Below are positions 6,939-16,575 of a DNA stretch of 64,000 nucleotides, piece by piece. The stretch comes from OLB16 sp964422415. Lineage in GTDB: Bacteria; Hinthialibacterota; Hinthialibacteria; OLB16. The position numbers were made by a program, and so were the translations under genes. Every line of letters begins with the position of its first letter. The stretch's first letter is position 1. The DNA lies in assembly GCA_964422415.1 (NCBI GenBank), contig CAYRBI010000009.1, positions 12,396-76,395 of the forward strand. The letters run 5' to 3'. The notes beneath the pieces are model-generated. The model did no database searches, was not told the origin of the DNA, and was given only the letters and a program-made list of their open reading frames with translations.

Positions 6939-9900
6939 ATGCTGAAGAGACTCGCTTTCTCAATTAAATCCTTGCCATTGTTTTCCACCTTATTGCTTCT
7001 GGGGGCTTTCCTGGCCGGCCAGGGATCTGTCGAGGCCGCCACCCATTATGTGAAACTGGGCGGGACAGGGGCCGGAGACAGCTGGGCCAATGCGGGTGGA
7101 GTCATCCAAGCGGTTATCACATCCGCCACCGCTGGAGATGAAATTTGGGTGGCCAGCGGAACCTATGTTGAATCCGTTACCATGACCACGAGCCTGGCTC
7201 TGTATGGAGGCTTTGCGGGGACCGAAACCAGTAAGGATCAAAGGAATTGGGAGGCTAACCCAACCATCTTGGATGCATCTGACACATTTTATGTGGTCTT
7301 GGTGTATGGCATGAATGGCACCCTTGTTGATGGATTCACAATCACCGCGAACGACGCACCCTATTCCCCCACGGGTGTTATTTTTCAAAATGTAGACTCA
7401 GCCACGCTGAGCCATTGCACGGTTACGGGCGTTGGTGGTGGCGGTGTTGGTTGCGAATCAGCTTCACCCACCTTGAGCCACTGCCTCATCACTGGTAATA
7501 CGAACAGGATCGGAGGTTGTGGCATCGACTGCATTGACGGTTCCTCACCCACCGTGATCAACTGTACGATTACTGGCAACTCAACCGAAAGAATTGGTGG
7601 CGGTCTACACTTCGATGTTACCTCCTCGGCCACTCTGACCAACTGCATTTTATGGAATCAGGGTGTCGAGGTTTATTCCATTTCCGAGGATCTTCCGGTT
7701 ATTACTCATAGCTGCGTGCGGAGAGGTTATTCAGGGGTTGGGAATATCGACACGGATCCGCTCTTTGTGGATCTTGTCAATGGAGATTACCATCTACAGG
7801 ATGGCTCTCCCTGTATTGACGCAGGCATTGATAAGGGATTTCCCTATAACGGGAGCGCGCCGGATATGGGAGCGTGGGAGTCTCCCGCCAGCTACCAACC
7901 GGATTCACCCCGGGCTCCCATCGTCTGGTACGTCGATGGACAAGCTGCCCCGGGCGGAGATGGACGGAGTTGGGCGTCCGCTTTCCAGACGTTGTCCGCG
8001 GGGCCCTTGTGGTGGGCGGTTGCGGGCGATGAAATCTGGGTGGCCAGTGGGACCTACCAGGAGGCCATTGATATTGAGGTGCCTGGCCTGGCCCTCTATG
8101 GAGGTTTCGCGGGCACGGAGACCGCTCGTGGTCAACGTGACTGGACAGCCAATCCCACCAGCATCGATGCCAGTGGTCTAAACTCCAGGGTAGTGACAGT
8201 AAATAGATGCGAGGACACCACTCTGGATGGATTCATCATCACTGGTGGGAGGGATTATATCATCGGCGGCGGGATCTTATATGAATGGGTCCTTTCCGCG
8301 ACGTTGTCCAACTGTACGATCGAGTTCAACACAGCCACTTATGGCGCTGGGGTGCTCTGTTCACATTCCTCGCCTACCTTGAACCACTGCATGATCACAA
8401 GGAATACAGCCACGGAGAGAGGTTGTGGCATTGCCTGCGTTTTCAGTTCCACACCCACTGTAACCAACTGCACGATTGCTGGCAACTCAAATGAAAGGTC
8501 GAGTGGATGTTTGTTCTTTGATAGTGACACCTCGGCCACTCTGACCAACTGCATTATGTGGAATCCTGGTGAAGAGGTGATATCTTTGTCGGGTAAATTA
8601 CCAAATATAACTTACACCTGTGTACAGGGAGGTTTTGCAGGAACAGGGAATACTGGTGGAGACCCTCTCTTTGTGGATCTTGTCAATGGAGATTACCATT
8701 TACAGGATGGTTCTCCCTGTATTGATGCCGGAATCGACAAGGGATTTCCTTACCTTGGTAGCGCGCCAGACATGGGAGCAAGGGAAGCTCCCGCCAGCTA
8801 TACCCAGGGTGAACCCCGCGAACCACGGATCTGGTATGTAAACGCCGCCGCCGCGGACGGTGGAGATGGCCACTCCTGGGCTACTGCCTTGAATGCTGTT
8901 TCTGGACAGTCTTGGGGAGGAATTGCGGGCGATGAAATCTGGGTGGCTAGTGGAACCTACTTTGAGTCGCTCATTCTGTCTGGGAGCACCTCTCTGTATG
9001 GTGGCTTTATGGGGACCGAAACCTCACGGGACCAACGTGATTGGGTATCGAACCTAACCACCATTGATGCCACGGACCTAATACAAAGTGTGATAACCAT
9101 TAAAGAGGTTGACAATGTCATTGTCGATGGATTCACCCTTACGGGAGGATACACATTCACTGATGGTGGTGGGATTTACTGCAGCCAGGTCCATTCCTCC
9201 ACCTTCGCTCACTGTACAATCACCGGTAATTACACCATGGGCTCTGGCGGCGGGGTGTTTTTCGGCAATTCCCACTCGCCAGCGCTGATCACCTGCACGA
9301 TCACTGGCAACATGTCGAACAATGATGGTGGTGGTGTATACTGCGATACCTCCTCACCCATCCTGACCAGCTGCACCATCACCGCCAACTCGGCTTACTA
9401 CAACGGTGGTGGGATCTACTGCGCGACTTCTCCGCTGACCCTCTCCCGCTGTTGGATTATGGAGAATTCGGCCAATAATGGAGCTGGCCTCTGTTGTTAT
9501 GATGCCACGGCCACCATCACGGATTCTTCGTTCACAATGAATATAGCCCTCAATGAGGGCGGAGGCATTTACTGCGCCCCCGCCGCTCCGGTCTTGTCCA
9601 ATTGCACATTTACAGCCAACTATGCCACCAATAATGGTGGTGGTCTTTATTGCAGCAATTCCTCCGTGCTGATGCTCACGAATTGTGTGGTGGCCGGCAA
9701 TATCGTGGAATCCCATGGAGGTGGGATCTTCTGTGTCACATCCACCGCTACCCTGACTGGCTGTCAACTCTTTATGAATTCAGCCTGGGATGGAGGCGGG
9801 ATTTATTACCATGATTCCATTTCCACCGTGACTGGTTGTTTCCTTTTCTTCAATGAAGCCTATAACGATGGCGCCGGAGTGTTCTGTGATGCCGCTACGG

Positions 9901-12900
9901 CTCACCTGTCCAATTCTATGATCGCTATCAATGCGGCCTACAACAATGGTGGTGGCGTATTTTACTCCGGTGTCTCCTCTCCCAGACTCACTGATTGTGT
10001 ACTCGGCGGTAATTCTGCCTATGTTAATGGTGGTGCGGTTTATTGTGTGACTTCCACTCCCATGTTGAACTCCTGTGAGTTTGCCATGAACAACGCTGGC
10101 CAATATGGCGGCGGAGTGTGTTGTTATGCCGCATCACCGGTCCTGAATGGTTGTACAATTACCGACAGTTATGCGGACAACAGTGGTGGCGGCCTCTTTT
10201 GTACCCGGCTTTCCGCGCCGGTCTTGAATGGCTGCACAATTACTGCCAACTATGCCAAATGGGATGGCGGCGGGACCTGCTTCGATGAGTCCACACCAGT
10301 TTTAACCCGGTGCTTGATCGCCAATAATTCTTCTTTATATGGCTCGGCTGGAGCCTGGTTCTTTTCCACGCCGGTCTTAACCCATTGCACCATCGCTGCC
10401 AATCAATCCGATCCGTTATGGGGGAGTCTTGAAAATGTTCAAGGGTATCCAACCCTGACCAACTGTATCCTGTGGAATCCGGGTCTGGAGTATGAGAACT
10501 GGGTGCCAGATGTGACCATGACTCATTGCTGTGTACAGGGTGGATTTCCTGGAACTGGAAATATTAATGCAGACCCACTCTTCGTCGATCTAGCGGGGGG
10601 GGACTATCACCTCTCCAATGGCTCGCCCTGCATTGACGCCGGTACTGACACGGGACTTCCTTACAAGGGCATCGCACCGGACATGGGGGTATGGGAAGCT
10701 CCCGCAAGCTATACCCAGGGAGAACCCCGTGATCCACGGATCTGGTATGTGAATGTCTCCGCTCCAGCGGGTGGAGATGGCCGGTCCTGGGCTACAGCCG
10801 TGAATTCCATCTCCTATCCATCCTGGAGTTGTGTGCCCGGCGATGAAATCTGGGCTGCCAGCGGAACTTACCCGGAGTGTGTGTCCCTGGCGGATGGGCT
10901 CTCTCTCTATGGCGGTTTTGTGGGTACAGAAACTTCCCGGGATCAACGGGATTGGATCGCGAATCCTACCATCATCGACGCCTCGGGATTATCACAAAGG
11001 GTGATTTCCATTCGTAATGCCGGTAGTGTTTTGGTCGATGGATTCACGATTACTGGAGGAAATACCGGGGAAAATGGCGGGGGAATCCTCTGCGAATCGG
11101 TCGTGTCCGCTACCTTTACCCATTGCACAATAGTTGGCAACACGGCTGTGAATGGAGGTGGAATGTTCTGTTATTATTCCTCCCCGGTGGTGACGGACTG
11201 TACGTTCACTGCCAATACAGCTACGCAAGGTGGTGGAATGTATAACATGACTGGCGCGGCTGTGCTGGCAAACTGCAGGATTACCGGTAATACTGGTTTC
11301 GATTATTCCGGCGGGGTAACCTGTGATTCGTCCATGGATACTTTTACCAACTGCACGATCACCCGCAACTCCGGCGGATATGACGCTGGCGGGTTGGATT
11401 GTATCAATTCCGCTACCCCCACCTTGACAAATTGTATCCTCTGGAACCGGGGCAGTGAAATTTCTCTGTTCTCTTCGGTAGTACCTACTGTTAGCCATTG
11501 TTGTGTTCAGGGTGGTTATGCGGGAGAAGGCAACATTAACGCCAATCCGCTGTTCGAGAATCCGGATGAAAATAATTGGCGGCTCCGTAATGGTTCTCCG
11601 TGTATTGACAGTGGTACTCAGGTAACAGGCTTAACTTATAATGGTACCGCGCCCGACATGGGGGCTTGGGAATCGCCGGCAAGCTACATTCAAGGCGTGA
11701 CCAAGCACACACCACTCCATCTTTATGTCAACATCTCGGCGGCCACCAGCGGGAATGGCCTCTCATGGGCTACAGCTATGCGTTCACTGAATGTGGCCTT
11801 GTCGATCTGTTCAGTGTCGGATGAGATCTGGGTGGCTAAGGGTGTCTATCCCGAAGCCATCCAAATGGAGCAAGGCGCATCGTTCTATGGTGGATTTACC
11901 GGTGTCGAAACAGAGCGTGACCAACGCGACTGGATGGTCAACCCCACCATCCTCGATGCCACCGGATGGAATTCGTATGTGGTCACGGTGGGCAGTACTG
12001 AGAGAACAACCCTTGATGGCTTCACATTCACCGGCGGGAGCGGTGGGGTTTATTACACGACCGTTCATTCAGCCACGCTAACCCAGAGTATCATTACCGG
12101 CAATATGTCATCCGATGAGGGTGGAGGAGTGTATGGCTGGAATTGCTCACCAACGCTTGTGGACTGTACGATTACCGGCAACACCGCCGCTGAGAATGGG
12201 GGCGGGATGTGTTGGGACACCGCCGCGCCAATGTTGACGGACTGTACGATTGCAAACAATACGGCTTCTAGCAATGGCGGTGGTATGTATGGCAAGGACT
12301 CTACTCCGGTACTGACGGATTGCACAATTACCAGCAACACTGCTTCCTCTGAGGGGGGTGGGGTGCTGTGTGATTCTTCCGCGGCCACGCTGACCGGTTG
12401 CATGATTACTGGGAATACCACCATTGGATATGCGGGGGGAGTGTCCATTTATTCTACCTCGATCCATCTCACAAACTGCACCATCGCCGGTAACACCTCC
12501 ATCCTTGCGGGTGGAGTTTATTCCGATGAATCCTCCCTTTCCTTGATCAACTGCATCCTCTGGAACCGTGGCAGCGAGGTTTATACCTTTCAATCGGAAA
12601 CCCCCACTTTTACCCATTGTTGTGTTCAAGGCGGCTTCACGGGAGAAGGTAACATCGATGCCTATCCCCTGTTCGAAAACCCCGATGGAAATGATTGGCG
12701 TCTCCGCGATGGTTCCCCGTGTGTTAACGGTGGCATTTTACTCACGAAAGGAACATTCAACGGTACCGCGCCTGACATGGGGGCTTGGGAATCGCCCGCG
12801 GCCTACACCCAAGGCGTTACCACCCACACTCCACTTCACCTGTATGTAGATGCTTCGGCTGCCATGGGTGGGGATGGTCTCTCCTGGGCTACGGCTTTCC

Positions 12901-13955
12901 GTACTCACAATGAGGCCTTGTGGATCAGCTCGGTTTCGGATGAAATCTGGACCGCCAAGGGGACCTATCGTGAAGTCCTCTTTCCGGATCAAGGTGCCAC
13001 GCTCTACGGTGGTTTTGAGGGAAATGAAACAGACCGTGGTCAACGTGACTGGATGGCCAACCCAACCATCCTGGATGCCAGCGGATTGACTGAAGCTTGC
13101 GTGGCCACACTGGCCGGTGGTGAAAAGATCACCCTCGATGGCTTCTCGTTCATCCATGGAAGTAATGGAGGTGTCGCTTGTCTTTCTGTCGACTCGGCTA
13201 CACTCAACCACTGCATCATCACCGGCAACACAACCTATGACGGTGGCGGTCTGTACTGTGAGTCCTCCAGCCCCATGGTGAATAATTGCCTGATCGCTGG
13301 CAACACAGTTACTGGTAATGGCGGTGGTGTGTGTTGCGATCAAGCCTCTCCCATGCTGACCAACTGCACGATAGCCAGTAACACGGCTGAGTCTGGCGAT
13401 GGGGTGTATTGCTATCCCGGTTCTCTCCCCACATTCACCAATTGCATCCTGTGGAATCCGGCGGATGAGTTCGTGGTTGATTCCGCCACCCCTACGGTCA
13501 CCTTCAGTTGTGTGAAAGGAGGCTATGCCGGTGTGGAGAATATCTCCGAGGATCCCCTTTTCACCGATGCCACATATGGTGACTACACCCTCCAATCTAC
13601 CTCTCTCTGCATCGATGCGGGCAATCCGGATGCTGTCTTTAATGATGGTTGCCTCCCACCGGGGCAGGGCACTGTCCGCAACGATATGGGTTACACTGGT
13701 GGCCCGGGCAATTGTGGCCAGACGGAACCAGTGATTCCCACTCCGACGCCGACGATGACTCCGTTGGAACCCACTCCCACCCCCACACAACCACCGGTCC
13801 CCACCCCGGATATCAATGGGGATGGCAAGGTGACTGTGAAAGACCTGCTCCTCTTCAAGGCCGCCTGGGGGCAGACCACCGGTGGGGATTTCAACTCGGA
13901 TGGAGTAACTGATCAACAAGATCTGTGGTACTTCAGCCGGTATTGGTACGAATAG
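6939..13955 (+). CDS. Giant secreted multimodular right-handed beta-helix protein with dockerin-like C-terminus
   Basis: About 2338 residues from ATG 6939. A signal peptide (MLKRLAFSIKSLPLFS, hydrophobic core, cleavage near VEA-AT) leads into six homologous modules starting near residues 35, 328, 630, 1267, 1593 and 1966. Each has a head (YV..GGDG.SWA, DEIWVASGTY, LYGGF.GTET..QRDW, NPT.IDA), a variable number of ~24-residue coils (TLTNCTITGNTA...GGGVYC) and a tail (CILWN, CVQGG..G.GNI..DPLFVD, GSPCIDAG, APDMGAWE). Module 3 is expanded to about 637 residues. A Thr/Pro linker (TPTPTMTPLEPTPTPTQPP) leads to a dockerin-like pair of calcium-loop repeats, DINGDGKVTVKDLLLF and DFNSDGVTDQQDLWYF. It is exported; the tail suggests attachment to a surface or complex. 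The substrate is unknown. Confidence 0.9.
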   Translation: MLKRLAFSIKSLPLFSTLLLLGAFLAGQGSVEAATHYVKLGGTGAGDSWANAGGVIQAVITSATAGDEIWVASGTYVESVTMTTSLALYGGFAGTETSKDQRNWEANPTILDASDTFYVVLVYGMNGTLVDGFTITANDAPYSPTGVIFQNVDSATLSHCTVTGVGGGGVGCESASPTLSHCLITGNTNRIGGCGIDCIDGSSPTVINCTITGNSTERIGGGLHFDVTSSATLTNCILWNQGVEVYSISEDLPVITHSCVRRGYSGVGNIDTDPLFVDLVNGDYHLQDGSPCIDAGIDKGFPYNGSAPDMGAWESPASYQPDSPRAPIVWYVDGQAAPGGDGRSWASAFQTLSAGPLWWAVAGDEIWVASGTYQEAIDIEVPGLALYGGFAGTETARGQRDWTANPTSIDASGLNSRVVTVNRCEDTTLDGFIITGGRDYIIGGGILYEWVLSATLSNCTIEFNTATYGAGVLCSHSSPTLNHCMITRNTATERGCGIACVFSSTPTVTNCTIAGNSNERSSGCLFFDSDTSATLTNCIMWNPGEEVISLSGKLPNITYTCVQGGFAGTGNTGGDPLFVDLVNGDYHLQDGSPCIDAGIDKGFPYLGSAPDMGAREAPASYTQGEPREPRIWYVNAAAADGGDGHSWATALNAVSGQSWGGIAGDEIWVASGTYFESLILSGSTSLYGGFMGTETSRDQRDWVSNLTTIDATDLIQSVITIKEVDNVIVDGFTLTGGYTFTDGGGIYCSQVHSSTFAHCTITGNYTMGSGGGVFFGNSHSPALITCTITGNMSNNDGGGVYCDTSSPILTSCTITANSAYYNGGGIYCATSPLTLSRCWIMENSANNGAGLCCYDATATITDSSFTMNIALNEGGGIYCAPAAPVLSNCTFTANYATNNGGGLYCSNSSVLMLTNCVVAGNIVESHGGGIFCVTSTATLTGCQLFMNSAWDGGGIYYHDSISTVTGCFLFFNEAYNDGAGVFCDAATAHLSNSMIAINAAYNNGGGVFYSGVSSPRLTDCVLGGNSAYVNGGAVYCVTSTPMLNSCEFAMNNAGQYGGGVCCYAASPVLNGCTITDSYADNSGGGLFCTRLSAPVLNGCTITANYAKWDGGGTCFDESTPVLTRCLIANNSSLYGSAGAWFFSTPVLTHCTIAANQSDPLWGSLENVQGYPTLTNCILWNPGLEYENWVPDVTMTHCCVQGGFPGTGNINADPLFVDLAGGDYHLSNGSPCIDAGTDTGLPYKGIAPDMGVWEAPASYTQGEPRDPRIWYVNVSAPAGGDGRSWATAVNSISYPSWSCVPGDEIWAASGTYPECVSLADGLSLYGGFVGTETSRDQRDWIANPTIIDASGLSQRVISIRNAGSVLVDGFTITGGNTGENGGGILCESVVSATFTHCTIVGNTAVNGGGMFCYYSSPVVTDCTFTANTATQGGGMYNMTGAAVLANCRITGNTGFDYSGGVTCDSSMDTFTNCTITRNSGGYDAGGLDCINSATPTLTNCILWNRGSEISLFSSVVPTVSHCCVQGGYAGEGNINANPLFENPDENNWRLRNGSPCIDSGTQVTGLTYNGTAPDMGAWESPASYIQGVTKHTPLHLYVNISAATSGNGLSWATAMRSLNVALSICSVSDEIWVAKGVYPEAIQMEQGASFYGGFTGVETERDQRDWMVNPTILDATGWNSYVVTVGSTERTTLDGFTFTGGSGGVYYTTVHSATLTQSIITGNMSSDEGGGVYGWNCSPTLVDCTITGNTAAENGGGMCWDTAAPMLTDCTIANNTASSNGGGMYGKDSTPVLTDCTITSNTASSEGGGVLCDSSAATLTGCMITGNTTIGYAGGVSIYSTSIHLTNCTIAGNTSILAGGVYSDESSLSLINCILWNRGSEVYTFQSETPTFTHCCVQGGFTGEGNIDAYPLFENPDGNDWRLRDGSPCVNGGILLTKGTFNGTAPDMGAWESPAAYTQGVTTHTPLHLYVDASAAMGGDGLSWATAFRTHNEALWISSVSDEIWTAKGTYREVLFPDQGATLYGGFEGNETDRGQRDWMANPTILDASGLTEACVATLAGGEKITLDGFSFIHGSNGGVACLSVDSATLNHCIITGNTTYDGGGLYCESSSPMVNNCLIAGNTVTGNGGGVCCDQASPMLTNCTIASNTAESGDGVYCYPGSLPTFTNCILWNPADEFVVDSATPTVTFSCVKGGYAGVENISEDPLFTDATYGDYTLQSTSLCIDAGNPDAVFNDGCLPPGQGTVRNDMGYTGGPGNCGQTEPVIPTPTPTMTPLEPTPTPTQPPVPTPDINGDGKVTVKDLLLFKAAWGQTTGGDFNSDGVTDQQDLWYFSRYWYE
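7041..13724 (+). repeat. Tandem array of six coding repeat modules
   Basis: Module starts in DNA, judged from the conserved YV..GGDG.SWA heads: about 7041, 7920, 8826, 10737, 11715 and 12834. Lengths are roughly 0.88, 0.91, 1.91, 0.98, 1.12 and 0.89 kb. Modules 2 to 4 share the WYV head (WYVDG, WYVNA, WYVNV) and modules 1 to 3 share a near-identical tail (DPLFVDLVNGDYHLQDGSPC in 1 and 2). Modules 5 and 6 share the LHLYV head with module 2 of the neighbouring gene, so exchange between the two genes is likely. Confidence 0.8.
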
Positions 13956-13978
13956 AGAGAGTCTCTCTAATAGGGGCG

Positions 13979-14019
13979 AGAAGGGGGTTCCCTCCCATCC
14001 TGGGAAGGAACCCCTTTTG
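13979..14019 (+). terminator. Rho-independent terminator after the giant beta-helix gene
   Basis: Strong hairpin AAGGGGGTTCCCTCCC...GGGAAGGAACCCCTT followed by TTGTCGTT, starting about 25 bases after the stop codon. It separates the beta-helix genes from der. Confidence 0.8.
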
Positions 14020-14078
14020 TCGTTGGAGTTTCCCTCCAAGTGTGGCAACATGGCGTGTTTCACGGATCAAGGACCAAT

Positions 14079-15464
14079 ATGACCCAAGCCCCTTTCAGTG
14101 TTGCCGTGGTGGGACGCCCCAATGTGGGCAAATCCACCCTCTTTAACCGGATCATCGGACAACGTCTGTCCATTGTAGATGACCAACCCGGAGTGACACG
14201 CGATGTCATCGCACGCGTTTTCGAGTGGAATGGGGTTCCCATCCGCTTTTTGGATATGGGTGGTTATGAAACCACCAGCCGGGGCGAGATTGAGATTAAT
14301 ATCCGCAAGCAGATCGAGGAGACTGTCGAACTAGCCGATGCCTTGCTCCTGGTCGTGGACATTACCACCGGCCCCACCGCTGAGGATGAGGAAGCCGTGC
14401 AGTTTGTACGCCGGTTGGGACGGCCTGTGGTGGTGGCGGTGAACAAAGCCGACAACCTGACGCGTGAGGAGGCCGGGCTAACCGACTTTCTATCCTGGGG
14501 GTTTGATCAGGTCATCCCAGTCTCTGCCGTGCATGGGTATGGGACTGGAGATCTGCTCGATGCTATCGTGGCCTCGTTGCCCGAGCGCGCCGCCGAGTAT
14601 GACCTCTCCGAGGAAGTGGATGCGATCAGGGTGGCCATGGTGGGCCGTCCCAATGTCGGCAAGTCAACCCTGCTGAACCGTATGGTGGGGAAGGAGCGCG
14701 CTCTGGTTTCGAGTATCCCCGGCACCACCCGCGATCCGGTGGACACCCTGGTGGAAGTCGAGGGACGGAAGTACCTCCTAATCGACACCGCTGGTATCCG
14801 GCGGCCCAGCCGGATCCATGACATCGAGAAGTTCTCCGTGGGACGTGGGATGCTCGCCATCGAGCGGTCCGATGTCATTCTACTGGTGGTTGATGGAGAG
14901 TCCGGGCTGACTGAGACCGATGCCAATGTCTTCGGTCAGGCTTATGAGACTGGACGCGCGGCGGTCATTGTGGTGAACAAGTGGGATGTGGTCGAGAAGG
15001 ATACGGATACCTCCGGCAACTGCGTGAAGGTCATTAAAGAGAAACTTAAGTTTCTCCGCCACTGCCCCGTCCAGTTTGTGAGCGCCCTGACTGGGCAACG
15101 GACCCATAAACTCTGGGATGAGATCCAGAAGGTTTATGCGGGTTACACACTGCGTGTCCCGACCGCTGGTCTCAACGAGAGCCTGAGAGAGTGGGTCTCA
15201 CGGCGGCCCCCGCATGGTATCAAGGGACGGCATCCCAAGATTCTTTATATTACCCAGGTGGGAGTAAAGCCGCCGGCCTTCGCGCTCTTTGTAAGGAATC
15301 CGGATGCCTTGCACCTGACCTATAAACGCTATCTCATGAACCGGATGCGTGAGACCTATGGTTTCGAGGGGACCCCGATTAAGCTACTAATTCGTGAGTC
15401 GACGCGGCGCGAGTCCCCCCCTGGCACTGTCCGTGATGATTCGATCATAGATGATCAGCAATGA
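14079..15464 (+). CDS. der: Ribosome biogenesis GTPase Der (EngA)
   Basis: Essential double-Era-type GTPase that acts in 50S ribosomal subunit maturation. Start at ATG 14079 with AAGGA five bases upstream. G domain 1 carries GRPNVGKST (residues 12-20), the G3 motif DMGG and NKAD; G domain 2 carries GRPNVGKST, DTAG and NKWD; a KH-like C-terminal domain follows (HPKILYITQVGVKPPAFALF, PDALHLTYKRYLMN). The length of 461 residues is normal, with a slightly extended charged tail (RRESPPGTVRDDSI). The G3 motif of the first domain is DMGG where most homologs have DTGG or DTPG; the Asp and Gly are kept. Its TGA overlaps the start of the GntR gene. Confidence 0.97.
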   Translation: MTQAPFSVAVVGRPNVGKSTLFNRIIGQRLSIVDDQPGVTRDVIARVFEWNGVPIRFLDMGGYETTSRGEIEINIRKQIEETVELADALLLVVDITTGPTAEDEEAVQFVRRLGRPVVVAVNKADNLTREEAGLTDFLSWGFDQVIPVSAVHGYGTGDLLDAIVASLPERAAEYDLSEEVDAIRVAMVGRPNVGKSTLLNRMVGKERALVSSIPGTTRDPVDTLVEVEGRKYLLIDTAGIRRPSRIHDIEKFSVGRGMLAIERSDVILLVVDGESGLTETDANVFGQAYETGRAAVIVVNKWDVVEKDTDTSGNCVKVIKEKLKFLRHCPVQFVSALTGQRTHKLWDEIQKVYAGYTLRVPTAGLNESLREWVSRRPPHGIKGRHPKILYITQVGVKPPAFALFVRNPDALHLTYKRYLMNRMRETYGFEGTPIKLLIRESTRRESPPGTVRDDSIIDDQQ

Positions 15465-16213
15465 CCCCGCTGGATCGTACCTCCTCGACACCGCTCTACC
15501 GCCAATTGGCGAACCTACTCAGTGAGCGTATCGAAAATGGTGTGTTGTCCACCGATAAACCAATCCCCGCTCTAGAGGAACTTGCCGAGCATTACAAGAT
15601 CCCGCTCTCCGTGGTGCGGAAAACAGTTCAGGTCCTCTCCGAGGAAGGCCATCTCGAACAGGTCCCGGGGAAGGGGTACTTTGTGCGGTGTGCCAAGCCT
15701 GTTATGGGGGTGCTCTTGGAGTGGGATCCGGCGGAGTCACACCTTGATCTGACCGGGCACCATGAGGTGCGGGTTCTCTCCAAGGTGATGACCACCCTTC
15801 CACGCGAGCTCCTCAACACCTTCGAGGTACATGGTAAGAGTGGTCACCAGGCCAGCCGGGTTGTCAAACTTCATTTGATGAACTCGCAACCCAAAGCCCT
15901 GGAAATCATCCTCGCGCCCCTCAATGAGCTTCCGGGACTTCTCATGCGCGATCATCGCCACTCCAACCTCTACCGTCTCATTGAGACAGATTACCGCCTC
16001 CGTTTGACACACCTTATCCAGCACACCGGGGTCCGTCCCCTCCTGGCGGAGGAGGCCAAAATGCTTGGCTCGACTGAAGATTTTCCCGCCTTATCTATTC
16101 GTCAAGTATTGGTGGGGCCAAGCGCGCCTGTGGCGATGGTGGAGTGGATCCTTCCGGGAGGACGGTGTGACATCGTGACCGAAGGACGGGCACCGCGGAG
16201 ACGGCGCAAATAA
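15461..16213 (+). CDS. GntR family transcriptional regulator (HutC/UTRA-like)
   Basis: A 250-residue DNA-binding regulator. Residues ~8-72 form the GntR winged helix: PLYRQLANLLSERIENGVL, PIPALEELAEHYKIPLSVVR, and the wing EEGHLEQVPGKGYFV. The rest has the length of a UTRA effector-binding domain, with a late VLVGPSAPVAMVEWILPGGR segment. It usually senses a small metabolite, often sugar-derived. The ATGA overlap with der indicates co-transcription, but a functional link to Der is not implied. The effector is unknown. Confidence 0.88.
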   Translation: MTPLDRTSSTPLYRQLANLLSERIENGVLSTDKPIPALEELAEHYKIPLSVVRKTVQVLSEEGHLEQVPGKGYFVRCAKPVMGVLLEWDPAESHLDLTGHHEVRVLSKVMTTLPRELLNTFEVHGKSGHQASRVVKLHLMNSQPKALEIILAPLNELPGLLMRDHRHSNLYRLIETDYRLRLTHLIQHTGVRPLLAEEAKMLGSTEDFPALSIRQVLVGPSAPVAMVEWILPGGRCDIVTEGRAPRRRRK

Positions 16214-16263
16214 ACTAGACCCAATGCCTTGGCTATGGGTAGGATAGGGAAGGAGGAACTACT

Positions 16264-16575
16264 ATGGAGATGATGGATTCCGTGAAGAAACTGATTGAAT
16301 ACCACACCGAGGCGGAACCCTCACTGGTGGAGATCTATCTGTTCCCTTCCACAGAGGAAATTCATCTCGTTGAGGTTGATGAGAATACTTGCCTCATCGA
16401 AGGGAACCAGATGGAAGCCTGGTATCTGGACCCTTACCTGGAGGGCGGTATCAGCCATCCCTCAGGATTTGCTCTCATCCACCCCCAGGAGGTACGAGTC
16501 CTGATTCCTCCGGATGGTTGGGGAACCTGGGAGGATGCGGAACTCGTCTGGTCCAGGGCAGTGGTCCATGTCTGA
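16264..16575 (+). CDS. Hypothetical protein, partner of the HEPN-like gene
   Basis: A 103-residue acidic protein: VKKLIEYHTEAEPSLVEIYL, then EEIHLVEVDENT, then SHPSGFALIHPQEVRVLIPP and DGWGTWEDAELVW. I do not recognise a named domain. It has a GGAGGAA ribosome-binding site (16251-16257) before the ATG and overlaps the next gene by eight bases, so the pair is translationally coupled. A regulatory or antitoxin-like role for the HEPN-type protein is possible but is inference from arrangement alone. Confidence 0.75.
   Translation: MEMMDSVKKLIEYHTEAEPSLVEIYLFPSTEEIHLVEVDENTCLIEGNQMEAWYLDPYLEGGISHPSGFALIHPQEVRVLIPPDGWGTWEDAELVWSRAVVHV

Noticed and set aside
7041..13724. Possible CRISPR or tandem satellite array
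   Set aside because: The periodicity is in coding sequence (about 24-residue coils and ~0.9-1.9 kb modules) with diverged repeats, not short identical repeats with unique spacers.
12738..14063. 441-codon open frame antisense to the end of the giant beta-helix gene
   Set aside because: It is a shadow of the repetitive plus-strand coding sequence, has low-complexity Arg/Gly/His-rich content and no recognisable domain or ribosome-binding site.
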